From Bacteroidales bacterium (GTDB lineage Bacteria > Bacteroidota > Bacteroidia > Bacteroidales > Muribaculaceae): a DNA stretch of 64,000 nucleotides. The position numbers were made by a program, and so were the translations under genes. Below, in pieces: positions 28,987 through 38,289 of this stretch. The first letter of the stretch is position 1; each line of letters begins with the position of its first letter. The notes below the pieces were generated by a model. It was not told the origin of the DNA. It saw only the letters and a program-made list of their open reading frames with translations, and searched no databases. Location: positions 35,942-99,941 of the forward strand of contig JAAVFG010000044.1 of the NCBI GenBank assembly GCA_014800895.1, read 5' to 3'.

Positions 28987-29559
28987 TTACTTAAGAAAAT
29001 CAGCTAATTTTCGCATGGCGCGTCCGCGATGTGATATCAGATTCTTATCCTCGGCACTCATCTCGGCAAATGTCACTGCGGAATTTTCGGGAATGAACAC
29101 AGGATCATATCCAAAACCTTTCTCTCCGGAAGGGAAAGAGGCTATTCTGCCATCTACCCGGCCTTCGAATATATATTCCTTATTATCAAGGATAAGCGCC
29201 ACAACCGTAGAGAAATGAGCATTTCTATCGCTTTTATCTTCAAGTTTACGAAGTAATTTGCGCGTATTTGCAGCTGAGTCATGACCCGGACCGGCATAAC
29301 GGGCGGAATACACTCCCGGCTCTCCGCCGAGGCTATCCACCATCAGACCCGTGTCGTCTGCAAACACATTGACTCCGAAACGGTCATGGATATAGCGCGC
29401 TTTCTGAAGTGCATTCCCCTCCAAGGTAGTGGATGTTTCGGGAATATCTTCATGACACCCTATATCTTCCAATGAGACAATTTCAAAGTTATCGCCTATT
29501 ATGGCGCGTGCCTCTTCTAATTTATGTGAGTTATTTGTAGCAAATACTATTTTCTTCAT
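28987..29559 (-). CDS. rdgB: RdgB/HAM1 non-canonical purine NTP pyrophosphatase
   Basis: A 190-residue cytoplasmic enzyme that hydrolyses ITP, dITP and XTP to the monophosphates, keeping them out of nucleic acids. The N-terminal IVFATNNSHKLEEARAI binds the nucleotide phosphates. VFADDTGLMVDSLGG holds the metal-binding Asp pair, followed by PGVYSARYAG, FEGRVDGRI and the C-terminal SHRGRAMRKLADFL. Full length for the family. It follows leuS on the same strand after a hairpin and precedes the PorZ-like gene by 24 bases. Confidence 0.95.
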   Translation of the reverse strand: MKKIVFATNNSHKLEEARAIIGDNFEIVSLEDIGCHEDIPETSTTLEGNALQKARYIHDRFGVNVFADDTGLMVDSLGGEPGVYSARYAGPGHDSAANTRKLLRKLEDKSDRNAHFSTVVALILDNKEYIFEGRVDGRIASFPSGEKGFGYDPVFIPENSAVTFAEMSAEDKNLISHRGRAMRKLADFLK

Positions 29560-29616
29560 AATGAAGAAACGCAGAAGCTAACTCCATATTATATATTACA
29601 TATCCGCTCTCTTTAT

Positions 29617-29666
29617 GATAATAGAAATGATACTGATAATAGAAATGACGATGATAATAGAAATGA
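29617..29666. repeat. three tandem copies of an 18-base repeat
   Basis: GATAATAGAAATGA recurs at 29617-29630, 29635-29648 and 29653-29666 with an exact period of 18 bases; only the 4-base linkers differ. It lies in the leuS-rdgB gap and runs directly into a long hairpin. Confidence 0.85.
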
Positions 29667-29700
29667 TGCGCCGAGACAGTCAGACTGTTTCGGCGCATCA
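29664..29700 (-). terminator. hairpin downstream of leuS
   Basis: An 18-base arm (29664-29681, core GATGCGCCGA) pairs with its complement (29683-29700) with one mismatch around a single central base. Read on the minus strand it follows the leuS stop by about 70 bases and leads into TTTCTATTATC, so termination is likely but the T tract is weak. Confidence 0.65.
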
Positions 29701-29767
29701 TATACGTAGTGGACTCACCAGTGGTGCAGTCGCTTTATTATCCGTTTTGTATTGGTTTATAACCGCA

Positions 29768-32533
29768 TTAACCTAATACGACATTTACAATCTTGCCCGG
29801 CACGACAATGACTCTCTTGGGAGTCTTTCCGTCAAGCCATTTCTCGGCTGCCGCATCGGAGAGAGCCAGTTTCTCCACCTCCTCCTTTGAAGCTCCGGCA
29901 GGAGCCTCGATCGTGAAGCGGGTCTTACCGTTGAAGCTGACAGGATATTTCACTGTATCCTCTACCAAAGCCGCCGGATCATATACGGGCCATTCCGCAT
30001 CCGCAACAGAACCTTCATTGCCGAGACGATGCCAGAATTCCTCTGCGATATGAGGAGCGAAGGGGGCAATCAGACGGGTGATGATATCCATAGCCGCCGG
30101 ATTAGTGGATTTGAGAGCTGTCAGCTCGTTGACTGCAATCATGAAGGCTGCCACTGAAGTATTGAATGAGAAGTTCTCGATATCTTCGGTAATCTTCTTG
30201 ATAAGCTTATGCACAGCCTTCTTCTCCTCCTTGGTCATCTCCTTGGAAGATTCTTTCTCCGCTTTCTCGAAGAGACCCCAGAGCTTCTTGAGGAAACGGT
30301 TTACGCCGTCGATACCGTTAGTGTCCCAGGGCTTGGACTGCTCCACCGGACCAAGGAACATCTCGTAGAGACGGAGAGTGTCAGCGCCATATTTCTCTAC
30401 AATATCATCAGGGTTGACGACATTGAACATTGACTTCGACATCTTCTCCACTGCATACCCACAGATATACTTCCCGTCCTCAAGGATAAATTCTGCATCC
30501 TTATAATCGGGACGCCAGCGGCGGAATGCCTCTGTGTCAAGCACATCATTGCTGACTATATTGACATCCACACGGATAGGTGTGGTGTCATACTCCTTGC
30601 GGAGACCATGACTTACGAAGGTATTGGTGTTCTTGATACGATAGACGAAGTTGGTGCGTCCCTGAATCATTCCCTGATTGACCAGTTTCTTGAAGGGCTC
30701 CTCCTCGCATACCACTCCGAGATCATAGAGGAACTTATTCCAGAAACGAGAATAGATCAGATGACCTGTGGCATGCTCCGCTCCTCCGACATAGAGGTCG
30801 ACATTGCGCCAGTATTCATCAGCCTCTTTGCTTACAAGCTCCTTGTCATTATGAGGATCCATATAGCGGAGATAATAGGCGGAAGAGCCTGCGAAACCGG
30901 GCATGGTACATACCTCGATAGGATATCCTTCCGGAGTGGTCCAGTTTTCGGCGCGACCCAACGGGGGCTGCCCGTCTTCTGTGGGGAGATAACTTGATAC
31001 GGGAGGAAGGAGAAGGGGAAGAGAGGATTCATCCATAAGATATGCCACTCCATCCTTATAATATACAGGGAAAGGCTCTCCCCAATATCTCTGGCGTGAG
31101 AAAATGGCATCGCGGAGACGGTAATTGGTCTTTACCTTGCCGAGTCCCTCCTCTTCTATAAATTTCTTGGTTTTGGCAATAGCCTCTTTCACTTCAAGAC
31201 CGTTAAGGTCAAGCTTCGGGCCGGCTGAATTTATCATCTTACCCTCCTTTGCATCGAAGCTCTCCTCCGATACATCCGCGCCTTCTATAAGGGGCACGAT
31301 GGGAAGGTCAAAATGTTTAGCGAAGGCATAGTCGCGCGAGTCGTGGGCGGGAACAGCCATGATCGCTCCCGTGCCATAACCTGCCAATACATAATCACTC
31401 ACCCATACAGGTATCTCCTTGCCTGTAAGAGGATTGACTGCATAACTTCCGGTGAATACACCTGACACTTTTTTCTCTATCTGGCGCTCGCGCTCCGTCT
31501 TATGCTTTACCTCCTCAAGATATTTCTCTACAGCCTCGCGCTGCTCGGGAGTGGTAAGCATCTGCACATATTTTGACTCCGGAGCAAGCACCATGAATGT
31601 CACTCCGAAAATGGTATCGGCGCGGGTGGTGAAGATCTCAAGCTCTATATCTTTTCCTGCCACGGGGAAGCGCATCTCAGCTCCTTCGGAGCGTCCTATC
31701 CAGTTGCGCTGGGTCTCTTTAAGCGAATCGCTCCATTCCACTTTCTCAAGGTCATCAAGCAGACGAGGAGCATAAGCCGATACACGCAGACACCATTGAT
31801 TCATCATCTTCTGCTCCACAGGGAAGCCGCCACGGACACTCAAACCCTCGCTCACCTCGTCATTGGCAAGGACTGTACCAAGCTCGGGACACCAGTTGAC
31901 CATTGTCTCTCCCTGATAAGCTATACGGTAATTCATCAGTCGCTCGCGTTTCTCTTTCTCGGAAAGTGCGTTCCACTCATCAGCGGTGAAAACGAGATTC
32001 TTGCCGGATGCGGCATTTACTCCATCGCTACCGTTTTTCTCGAAATGCTCGATAAGCTTTTCTATCGGGAGTGCCTTTTTGGCGTCAAGGTCATAGTAGG
32101 AATTAAACATCTTCATGAACGCCCACTGTGTCCACTTGTAGAACTTGGGATCGCATGTGCGGACCTCACGACTCCAGTCGAAAGAGAAACCTATCTTGTC
32201 AAGCTGGGAGCGATAGCGGGCAATATTCTCTTCGGTCGTTTTCTCGGGATGCTGACCGGTCTGGATGGCATATTGCTCCGCGGGAAGCCCATAAGCGTCA
32301 TAGCCCATCGGATGAAGCACATTGAAGCCCTGCTGACGCTTGAAGCGGGCGTAGATATCGCTTGCTATATATCCCAGGGGGTGACCTACATGAAGTCCCG
32401 CACCTGACGGATAAGGGAACATATCGAGGACATAAAATTTCTTCTTTGAGGAATCTTCCTTAGATTTATACACCTCATTGTCGCGCCAGAATTGCTGCCA
32501 GCGCTTCTCGATTTCTTTATGATTATAGTCCAT
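29768..32533 (-). CDS. leuS: leucyl-tRNA synthetase
   Basis: A 921-residue class I synthetase that charges tRNA-Leu. The HIGH motif is HVGH in [16 protein letters not shown] near residue 48, and KMSKS is exact in [12 protein letters not shown]. The editing domain (CP1) carries the conserved threonine-rich [15 protein letters not shown] and the [19 protein letters not shown] motif, so it should hydrolyse mischarged tRNA. The C-terminus ([14 protein letters not shown]) is complete. A long helical insertion around 155-200 precedes the zinc region. It appears to be the first gene of the minus-strand run to ruvC. Confidence 0.97.
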   Translation of the reverse strand: MDYNHKEIEKRWQQFWRDNEVYKSKEDSSKKKFYVLDMFPYPSGAGLHVGHPLGYIASDIYARFKRQQGFNVLHPMGYDAYGLPAEQYAIQTGQHPEKTTEENIARYRSQLDKIGFSFDWSREVRTCDPKFYKWTQWAFMKMFNSYYDLDAKKALPIEKLIEHFEKNGSDGVNAASGKNLVFTADEWNALSEKEKRERLMNYRIAYQGETMVNWCPELGTVLANDEVSEGLSVRGGFPVEQKMMNQWCLRVSAYAPRLLDDLEKVEWSDSLKETQRNWIGRSEGAEMRFPVAGKDIELEIFTTRADTIFGVTFMVLAPESKYVQMLTTPEQREAVEKYLEEVKHKTERERQIEKKVSGVFTGSYAVNPLTGKEIPVWVSDYVLAGYGTGAIMAVPAHDSRDYAFAKHFDLPIVPLIEGADVSEESFDAKEGKMINSAGPKLDLNGLEVKEAIAKTKKFIEEEGLGKVKTNYRLRDAIFSRQRYWGEPFPVYYKDGVAYLMDESSLPLLLPPVSSYLPTEDGQPPLGRAENWTTPEGYPIEVCTMPGFAGSSAYYLRYMDPHNDKELVSKEADEYWRNVDLYVGGAEHATGHLIYSRFWNKFLYDLGVVCEEEPFKKLVNQGMIQGRTNFVYRIKNTNTFVSHGLRKEYDTTPIRVDVNIVSNDVLDTEAFRRWRPDYKDAEFILEDGKYICGYAVEKMSKSMFNVVNPDDIVEKYGADTLRLYEMFLGPVEQSKPWDTNGIDGVNRFLKKLWGLFEKAEKESSKEMTKEEKKAVHKLIKKITEDIENFSFNTSVAAFMIAVNELTALKSTNPAAMDIITRLIAPFAPHIAEEFWHRLGNEGSVADAEWPVYDPAALVEDTVKYPVSFNGKTRFTIEAPAGASKEEVEKLALSDAAAEKWLDGKTPKRVIVVPGKIVNVVLG

Positions 32534-32559
32534 TGTTAAGCATTTCTCATTATAGTTTG

Positions 32560-32567
32560 CAAAGATA
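32560..32567 (-). promoter_or_regulatory. -7 element for leuS
   Basis: Read on the minus strand TATCTTTG matches TAnnTTTG and would start a transcript about 20 bases before the leuS ATG. No clear -33 TTG is visible at the right distance. Confidence 0.45.
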
Positions 32568-32627
32568 ATGAAAATTAGGGAAAAAAGAGGAAGTTATTGC
32601 AGATAAGAGAATAATATCTACACTATG

Positions 32628-32683
32628 AGTTGCGAAACGGTCAGTTCCGAACTGGCGAGTTCGGAACTGACCGTTTCGCAACT
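32628..32683. repeat. perfect 26-bp inverted repeat with 4-base loop
   Basis: The arm 32628-32653 (starting AGTTGCGAAACGGTC, ending CCGAACT) is followed by GGCG and then by its exact 26-base complement (32658-32683). Each arm contains a near-palindrome (AGTTCCGAACT / AGTTCGGAACT), so alternative cruciforms are possible. It sits between leuS and the first AAA-ATPase/nuclease gene. No T tract directly follows on the minus strand; a T run begins 8 bases after it on the plus strand. Confidence 0.85.
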
Positions 32684-32771
32684 GCAAATATATTTTTTCT
32701 CTTCTATGCTAATATTTTCAAACGATTCGGACCTACTCGTTTTTTTTCTTCACTTAAAGGTCACTACAAAA

Positions 32772-34340
32772 TTAGAATCTGACTTTCCACTCATCTATAC
32801 GTCGCTTCTCAGAGGAGTAATTTATACCCACCTCGATTATCTTGCGTCCGTTGACACTCCAGGGGAGTGAATATTTCTTCTCCTTAATCTGAGATAATGC
32901 CTCCTCTGCGGAGCGATCATATTTCAGCTCCATGATATAGACATACTCTGACGTGCGGAGTAATATATCTATCCTACCATTGGAGGTCTTATATTCTGCA
33001 TCAACATGAAGCCCCATCAAAGAGAATATCAGAAGCAGGGCGTTCTGAACGTTTCGCTCTTCATCAAATTTCAAATCATGTCCGAAACCTGCAAACAGTG
33101 ACTGAAGACGACGCATAAAGTCATCCACTCTCCCCTCTTCTATCTCGTCGATGAGGTCGAAGATAAATGGTGAGACCTTGGCTTTGGGTATGGAGGTATA
33201 ATATGGTATCAGCGAGGTGAAGAACCCTTTCTTGACCTCTTCATTCGGTATACCTAAATGGAACAGTTCTCGCCGGGGGTCAAACCTCTTTATTGTAAGG
33301 TAGCCGGTCTGAAATAATAACGCCTCTACTGAAATATTATCTATATCCAGACCTTCGAGCACGGAGCGGTCGCAGACTGTATTCACTACCTCCTCTAAAT
33401 CTGAATCCGTCTTTTTAAGTTGTTCTGCTAATAGTGTGGAATTGCCCGACGCTATCCAGTAATTGGAATATTGCCGATATGCCAGAACCTGAAGCAGAGA
33501 ATAAGGATTATAGATATCAGGACCTGTTTCTGTGAAATGATAGCCGTCATAATGGCGTTTAAGGTGTTCTAATTCCTCTTCATATGAATGATTATATCTC
33601 TCTGCAAGTGCCTTTATACCTTCACCGAAATTATTTTTAAGCTCTTCTTCAGTTATGCCGCAGATACTTCCAAAATCATTTATAAATGATATATCACTGA
33701 TATTATTGAGACCAGAGAAGACACTCAATTTACCGAAGCGACTTACTCCGGTCAGGAAAACTAATCTGATATAGTCGGCTGAGCTTTTGAAATTGGAATA
33801 TAACGCTGCTAATTTATTTCTGTAGGTAACGAATCGATCCGGTTTATTGATATTGTTGACAAGCGGTTTATCATATTCATCAACAAGTATCACTACCGGC
33901 TTACCCGTAGTCTCTGCTAATTTTCTTATTAAAAAGGCGAAGCGTGACGATAGATTAGCTTCAGGCGTATCAATCCCTAATCTTTCCTCATGAACTCTTA
34001 AGGAATCATTCATAACTGCATCCAAATCCGTAAACATCAGATCTTCTTTAAATTGCTGATTATTCAGGTCAAGATACAGAACAGGATATTCTTCCCAATC
34101 CCATTCCATGCTTTCTGCATAGAGCCCCTTGAATAATTCCCTCTTTCCCTCAAAGAAGCATTTAAGGGTGGATAGGAAGAGTGACTTGCCGAATCTGCGT
34201 GGACGCCCCAAGAAAAAATACTGGCCACCATTGATGATTTTTTCAATGTATTCAGTCTTATCTACATAAAAATAGCCTTCATTGCGAAGCACTTCAAATG
34301 ACTGCTGACCTATCGGATATTTCACTCTTTTTATTTCCAT
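32772..34340 (-). CDS. AAA-ATPase-like/PD-(D/E)XK nuclease protein, copy 1
   Basis: A 522-residue protein of the Bacteroidetes AAA-ATPase-like plus PDDEXK family. The N-terminal part holds the Walker A-like GRPRRFGKSLFLST at about 41-54, the Walker B-like VVILVDEYDKPLV at about 148-160 and a sensor region VFLTGVSRFGKLSVFSGL. The C-terminal 110 residues hold a PD-(D/E)XK core, GRIDILLRTSEYVYIMELKYD (Asp, then Glu-x-Lys). Such genes occur in many copies in gut Bacteroidales; a role in genome defence, recombination or mobile elements has been suggested but not shown. It has its own promoter at 34381-34410 and a paralog at 46116-47708. Confidence 0.85.
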   Translation of the reverse strand: MEIKRVKYPIGQQSFEVLRNEGYFYVDKTEYIEKIINGGQYFFLGRPRRFGKSLFLSTLKCFFEGKRELFKGLYAESMEWDWEEYPVLYLDLNNQQFKEDLMFTDLDAVMNDSLRVHEERLGIDTPEANLSSRFAFLIRKLAETTGKPVVILVDEYDKPLVNNINKPDRFVTYRNKLAALYSNFKSSADYIRLVFLTGVSRFGKLSVFSGLNNISDISFINDFGSICGITEEELKNNFGEGIKALAERYNHSYEEELEHLKRHYDGYHFTETGPDIYNPYSLLQVLAYRQYSNYWIASGNSTLLAEQLKKTDSDLEEVVNTVCDRSVLEGLDIDNISVEALLFQTGYLTIKRFDPRRELFHLGIPNEEVKKGFFTSLIPYYTSIPKAKVSPFIFDLIDEIEEGRVDDFMRRLQSLFAGFGHDLKFDEERNVQNALLLIFSLMGLHVDAEYKTSNGRIDILLRTSEYVYIMELKYDRSAEEALSQIKEKKYSLPWSVNGRKIIEVGINYSSEKRRIDEWKVRF

Positions 34341-34380
34341 CTTCCTCTTATACTTCTTACTCTTTGAAAATCGGATGATA

Positions 34381-34410
34381 CAAATATAATCAATAATAAG
34401 ATTTTAACAA
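34381..34410 (-). promoter_or_regulatory. Bacteroidota-type promoter for AAA-ATPase/nuclease copy 1
   Basis: On the minus strand TTG (34408-34410) is followed after 19 bases by TATATTTG (34381-34388), about 40 bases before the start codon. Confidence 0.68.
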
Positions 34411-34503
34411 AACACAGAGTGAAACCATTCAGATTAAAATCTCATTTCTATTATTCTTTTTTCCTGTAATTATGCAATTAACAGTCAGCTTTACGCATAT
34501 TAA

Positions 34504-34551
34504 AATCTATCCCCATAAGCTAAGATATAAAAATAAGAAAGGGGATAGATT
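34504..34551 (-). terminator. hairpin at the end of the exopolysaccharide operon
   Basis: AATCTATCCCC (34504-34514) and GGGGATAGATT (34541-34551) form an 11-bp stem directly after the last glycosyltransferase stop codon; on the minus strand the stem ends in GATTTTAATA. The 26-base loop is long, so strength is uncertain. Confidence 0.55.
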
Positions 34552-35382
34552 CTAATCCTCGCTCTTCCGGCTAATATCTCTTAACCTCTCAATACATCTC
34601 CTATTCTTATCCTTCCGCTTCCTGTCAAAAAGCCAGCCCCACTTATTGAAATATTTGATAACGGAATTAATATGCATCTTCAGATGCTTGAAGTTCTTGT
34701 AGGAATCCTGATGATAGGCGTGATAGATCGTCACTTCAGGATTGAATACTGTGCGGCTTACTTCCCCTATGCGCCTGCATAAATCCATATCCTCCGCATA
34801 TAGAAAGAAGCGCTCGTCAAAGCCTCCGGTCTTTCTAAGTACGTCGCCCCGTATAAACATAAAGCATCCGGACAGAGAGGGCACTTCCATCACTCGGTCA
34901 TAGCCGCTCCATCGCAATTCATAATTCTCGTTATGTCTCCGAGTGTAATTCTTTAATGGTATGAACCTTCTTCCGATAAGATCCATCGGAGTAGGGAGAA
35001 GCTTGCACAGATATTGTATTTCTCCATTAGGGAAGAGCACCTTGGGCATCACTAAGCCACAATCCGGATGAGCATCCATAAAGTCTCTCAGCCGTTCTAC
35101 AACATCCCCTTTCCAATAAATATCGGGATTGATGATGATATGATAATCGGTGTTTATATCCAAGGCTTTCCGGATACCATGATTATGCCCCTTCCCATAA
35201 CCTCCATTCGGATGTATTTCATATCTCACCTTTGAAAAAGATTCTGATATATTCTTCAGTTTATCTGTATCAGAATGGTCGATTACATACACCGTGTCTA
35301 CCGGACTATTCTCCAAACAGTCCAGCACAGCTCTAACCTCATCAAGAGATGTATTATAAAAAACTATTGAGGCAGTAATCAT
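34552..35382 (-). CDS. family 2 glycosyltransferase (rhamnosyltransferase-like)
   Basis: A 276-residue GT-A fold transferase. The start of the domain, ITASIVFYNTSLDEVRAVLD, is followed by VYVIDHSDTDK and by the metal-binding region DYHIIINPDIYW (variant DxD: NPD). GGYGKGHNHGIRKA and EDMDLCRRIGEVSRTVF are typical of the rhamnosyltransferase-like branch. It is cytoplasmic or membrane-bound and would add a sugar to the lipid-linked repeat unit. The ATG at 35382 overlaps the upstream stop by 4 bases. It is the last gene of the operon. Confidence 0.88.
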   Translation of the reverse strand: MITASIVFYNTSLDEVRAVLDCLENSPVDTVYVIDHSDTDKLKNISESFSKVRYEIHPNGGYGKGHNHGIRKALDINTDYHIIINPDIYWKGDVVERLRDFMDAHPDCGLVMPKVLFPNGEIQYLCKLLPTPMDLIGRRFIPLKNYTRRHNENYELRWSGYDRVMEVPSLSGCFMFIRGDVLRKTGGFDERFFLYAEDMDLCRRIGEVSRTVFNPEVTIYHAYHQDSYKNFKHLKMHINSVIKYFNKWGWLFDRKRKDKNRRCIERLRDISRKSED

Positions 35383-36086
35383 CTTCTGCAAAGTCTCTTC
35401 GTTAAATTGTAAACTAATGATAATCTGATTAAAATCTTTTTCGATAAGCCGTTCTTACTCTGAGTTCCCGCCGAGGAGTTGTTATGCATATGACGTCGGA
35501 AAAGAAGAAGTTCGTCAGATAGAATGTTAATCTTCCCTTTTAAACCTACCAGCAGCCCTATCCAACTGTCATGATAGAAAGGCACTGTCTTAGGAAATGG
35601 AGTCACGTACTTTAACACATCTTTCCTAAAAGCCATACAACATCCCGTGAACTCATTCCTCATCAGATTTCTCAAAACCCCTCCCTGAGGATGCAATTCA
35701 TCAAAAAGGGACTTGCCGAGAGGTCGGAGATCGGTATCTACTATTGTGGCATTATGCAATACAAGATCAGATTCAGTTAATGTCGCAACACATTTCCTCA
35801 CCTTTCCGGGAAGCCAGACATCGTCCTGATCTGAAAGGAAGATATAATCTCCATTAGTATGGCTCAGGGCATTCTCAAAGTTGGCATTCACTCCATGCGG
35901 CCCCACATTATGATAAACCTTTACTCTTGGGTCGGAATAAGAGTCAAGAATAGATAAAGTGGCATCTACGGAGCCGTCATCGGAAACAATCAGCTCATCT
36001 TCCGGCTCTAATTGAGCCAGAATGGAGTCTATCTGCTCCCGGAGATAACGCTCTCCATTATATGTAGCCATACATACCGATACCAT
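35379..36086 (-). CDS. family 2 glycosyltransferase
   Basis: A 235-residue GT2 enzyme. VSVCMATYNGERYLREQIDS opens the domain, DDGSVDATLSIL binds the nucleotide-sugar, and YIFLSDQDDVWLPGKV holds the DxD-type metal site. FYHDSWIGLLVGLKG lies near the acceptor site. It is somewhat shorter than the usual 280-320 residues of this branch, lacking a C-terminal membrane segment. It lies 99 bases after the Wzy gene and is coupled to the next transferase. The sugar donated is unknown. Confidence 0.88.
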   Translation of the reverse strand: MVSVCMATYNGERYLREQIDSILAQLEPEDELIVSDDGSVDATLSILDSYSDPRVKVYHNVGPHGVNANFENALSHTNGDYIFLSDQDDVWLPGKVRKCVATLTESDLVLHNATIVDTDLRPLGKSLFDELHPQGGVLRNLMRNEFTGCCMAFRKDVLKYVTPFPKTVPFYHDSWIGLLVGLKGKINILSDELLLFRRHMHNNSSAGTQSKNGLSKKILIRLSLVYNLTKRLCRR

Positions 36087-36185
36087 CTCTACTTTACTAT
36101 GACTTATTTTAAAGGCATATATCTTTAAAACATTTTATAAGTCTATTTATTGCATATAGCCAATTCTTCAAAAGAGAGGAGAAAC

Positions 36186-37415
36186 TTAATTTACACGAAT
36201 TTTATTACGTTGGAAAAAGTATATCAAAAGGAATATGAATAATTGAGGAATCATACCCATGAATATGAACATGTTGTCAAACAAATTCATAATTATAATT
36301 TCATCAATCGTAATAAGCACCGGCAAGAACCATTTGGAATTTTTAGGGACAATATTGAGATTAATTAATATAAACAACATTGTAAATGCAAACATAGCCC
36401 ACATTCCTCCCCAGCCTAAAAATTTATATACTCGTCCATAGACGGACGTAGCATTGAGAGACTGCGTGATAAGGATTGCCTGATGCTTTTTGGTTTCCTT
36501 ACTATCCTCTCCTTTTATACGTTTAGTTATAATTTCAGGAGTAAATTCATAAAGCATCATATCCTGAAGGTCTTGGGTATCGCTTTCCCTTTCCTTTACT
36601 CTATTAATTGTATTCTGCACATTTCCCAAGGGAGTGGCTATATATAGGTAACCCCAGAAGAACTCTTTAGGAATACTGGATTTCTGAAATTCCGGTGATG
36701 CCTTTCCTACCTGAAGTATAATCTTTTCAAGATGATTACCACTGCTTCCGTGAGCTTTCCATCTCATATTTCCCATGACTCCGAAAATAAATAATATGGA
36801 TATCCCCACAAACACTGCCCTCCATATAATTTTTACGGGAGATGATGTGGAAAGCAAGAGTATCAGGAACATTCCTAACAAAATTGTCATGGTTCCTCCA
36901 CGGTTAAACATCAATATAAAAGGTAGAAGGGTAGCGCACAATATGTATAAAAGTCTTTTTCTTACGACCTTATCTTGTGTGGATCTGTATGCATAGAAGG
37001 TGTAGATGGCGACACATGACAATCCATTAACGACTATGACATGCACACCCGCAAGACCAAATTCATCGTACAATACCTTTGGACCTACACCTAAATAAGC
37101 CAATAAAGGTGATCCTCCTGCAGCCGCAATTTCAATAATAAAAAGTATCCACAAGACTATCAGACATCTCGTTATTGCTTTTACAGAAAAGTCTTTCAAT
37201 GGCAGAAAAGAAATGGTATGATACTGAAAATACCAGACTCCCGATAGTATTGATAGAACGGAGGTGCTAATCAAAAAAAACAACATGCCGTCAGAAAGAG
37301 AGGGACAGAGACGACTCCACCCCAACTGATATACCATTAATACTACCAGCCATATCAATCCATTGAGAAAAAAAGGATTGACTAACAGTGATCTGTATCT
37401 TCTTTCGGTCTGCAT
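36186..37415 (-). CDS. oligosaccharide repeat-unit polymerase (Wzy-like)
   Basis: A 409-residue integral membrane protein with about ten to twelve hydrophobic segments and a large hydrophilic loop at about 220-320 (containing MRWKAHGSSGNHLEKI and ESDTQDLQDMMLYEF). This layout is that of O-antigen or capsule polymerases, which join lipid-linked units on the periplasmic face. Sequence conservation in this class is low, so the call rests on topology and position between glycosyltransferases and Wzx. Its coding region is more AT-rich than the neighbours, as is usual for wzy. Confidence 0.75.
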   Translation of the reverse strand: MQTERRYRSLLVNPFFLNGLIWLVVLMVYQLGWSRLCPSLSDGMLFFLISTSVLSILSGVWYFQYHTISFLPLKDFSVKAITRCLIVLWILFIIEIAAAGGSPLLAYLGVGPKVLYDEFGLAGVHVIVVNGLSCVAIYTFYAYRSTQDKVVRKRLLYILCATLLPFILMFNRGGTMTILLGMFLILLLSTSSPVKIIWRAVFVGISILFIFGVMGNMRWKAHGSSGNHLEKIILQVGKASPEFQKSSIPKEFFWGYLYIATPLGNVQNTINRVKERESDTQDLQDMMLYEFTPEIITKRIKGEDSKETKKHQAILITQSLNATSVYGRVYKFLGWGGMWAMFAFTMLFILINLNIVPKNSKWFLPVLITIDEIIIMNLFDNMFIFMGMIPQLFIFLLIYFFQRNKIRVN

Positions 37416-37443
37416 GTTTTATATTCAGTTATGTTTTGAATTA

Positions 37444-38289
37444 CTAATAATTCCCCCACATTATTTTAAACGGAATCATTGACTTTCTCTTGATCGCCAA
37501 AGATAGACCTCTTTTAGCCACTACTGCCCATAATGCCGCTCTTATAGCTAAGGTATCTTTTTCATATCCTTTCAACGACCTGCAAAAAAGTTTATATCGT
37601 TCCAGCTGTCTTTCTCCGCTGTCATCCCGCGCACTAAAAGCTTGTGTCAGTTCCAAATCAAGCAAGGCGCCCTTACATCCGATTTTAGCAAGCCGGTCAA
37701 TAAACTGGAAATCTGAGAAATCAAGAAAAACTTTCTCATTATATCCTCCCGCCCTTTCAAAATCATCCAATTTTACCAATAGTCCACTATTTATGACAGC
37801 AGCATCCCTCAAATTAATTATTCCATCCATACATTTCTTTTCGGGATGAGAGAAATAGAAACGTTTTGGCACGGGAGAAATGTAAGAGCCATCAGATATT
37901 CTTATCTTCGGCATATATAGGCTAATTTCTGACTCGGGCTCTATGACTTTCCCATATATACTTGCCGCCCCTTCCGGATATATTGTATCCTGATCCGTTA
38001 TCATCAGCCATTTCAACCCCTTCTCCTTGGCATAACGTGCGGCGGCATTATATGCCGTGCTCAGTCCGGGATTACCCGGGACTGAAATATACCTCCAGCC
38101 GGCAGGGAGCGAATCGGGCACTGACGGCTGAGGACTGTTATCTTGAATATATACATGCTCCCGGTCATGCAGAAGGGTCCTGAAGGCTGACGTCTCTTCA
38201 AGTCTCTGTTTATATAGAACGGTAACATATAATATGTCGGAAGTTGAATTCATTGTATTTTCTATCTGACTCATCCTTATTTCGCCCAT
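37444..38289 (-). CDS. glycosyltransferase of the exopolysaccharide operon
   Basis: A 281-residue family 2-like transferase. ILYVTVLYKQRLEETSAFRT, NPGLSTAYNAAARYAKEKG and WLMITDQDTIYPEGA (metal-binding DQD) mark the GT-A domain. FLDFSDFQFIDRLAKIGCKG lies near the acceptor site. The ATG at 38289 overlaps the Wzx stop by 13 bases. Later ATGs at 38274 and 38253 are also possible, the latter nearer to the conserved domain. It would act in the cytoplasm on undecaprenyl-linked intermediates. Confidence 0.82.
   Translation of the reverse strand: MGEIRMSQIENTMNSTSDILYVTVLYKQRLEETSAFRTLLHDREHVYIQDNSPQPSVPDSLPAGWRYISVPGNPGLSTAYNAAARYAKEKGLKWLMITDQDTIYPEGAASIYGKVIEPESEISLYMPKIRISDGSYISPVPKRFYFSHPEKKCMDGIINLRDAAVINSGLLVKLDDFERAGGYNEKVFLDFSDFQFIDRLAKIGCKGALLDLELTQAFSARDDSGERQLERYKLFCRSLKGYEKDTLAIRAALWAVVAKRGLSLAIKRKSMIPFKIMWGNY

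Noticed and set aside
31796..32407. 203-residue plus-strand ORF inside leuS
   Set aside because: It is antisense to the leuS HIGH and editing regions and has no recognisable domain.
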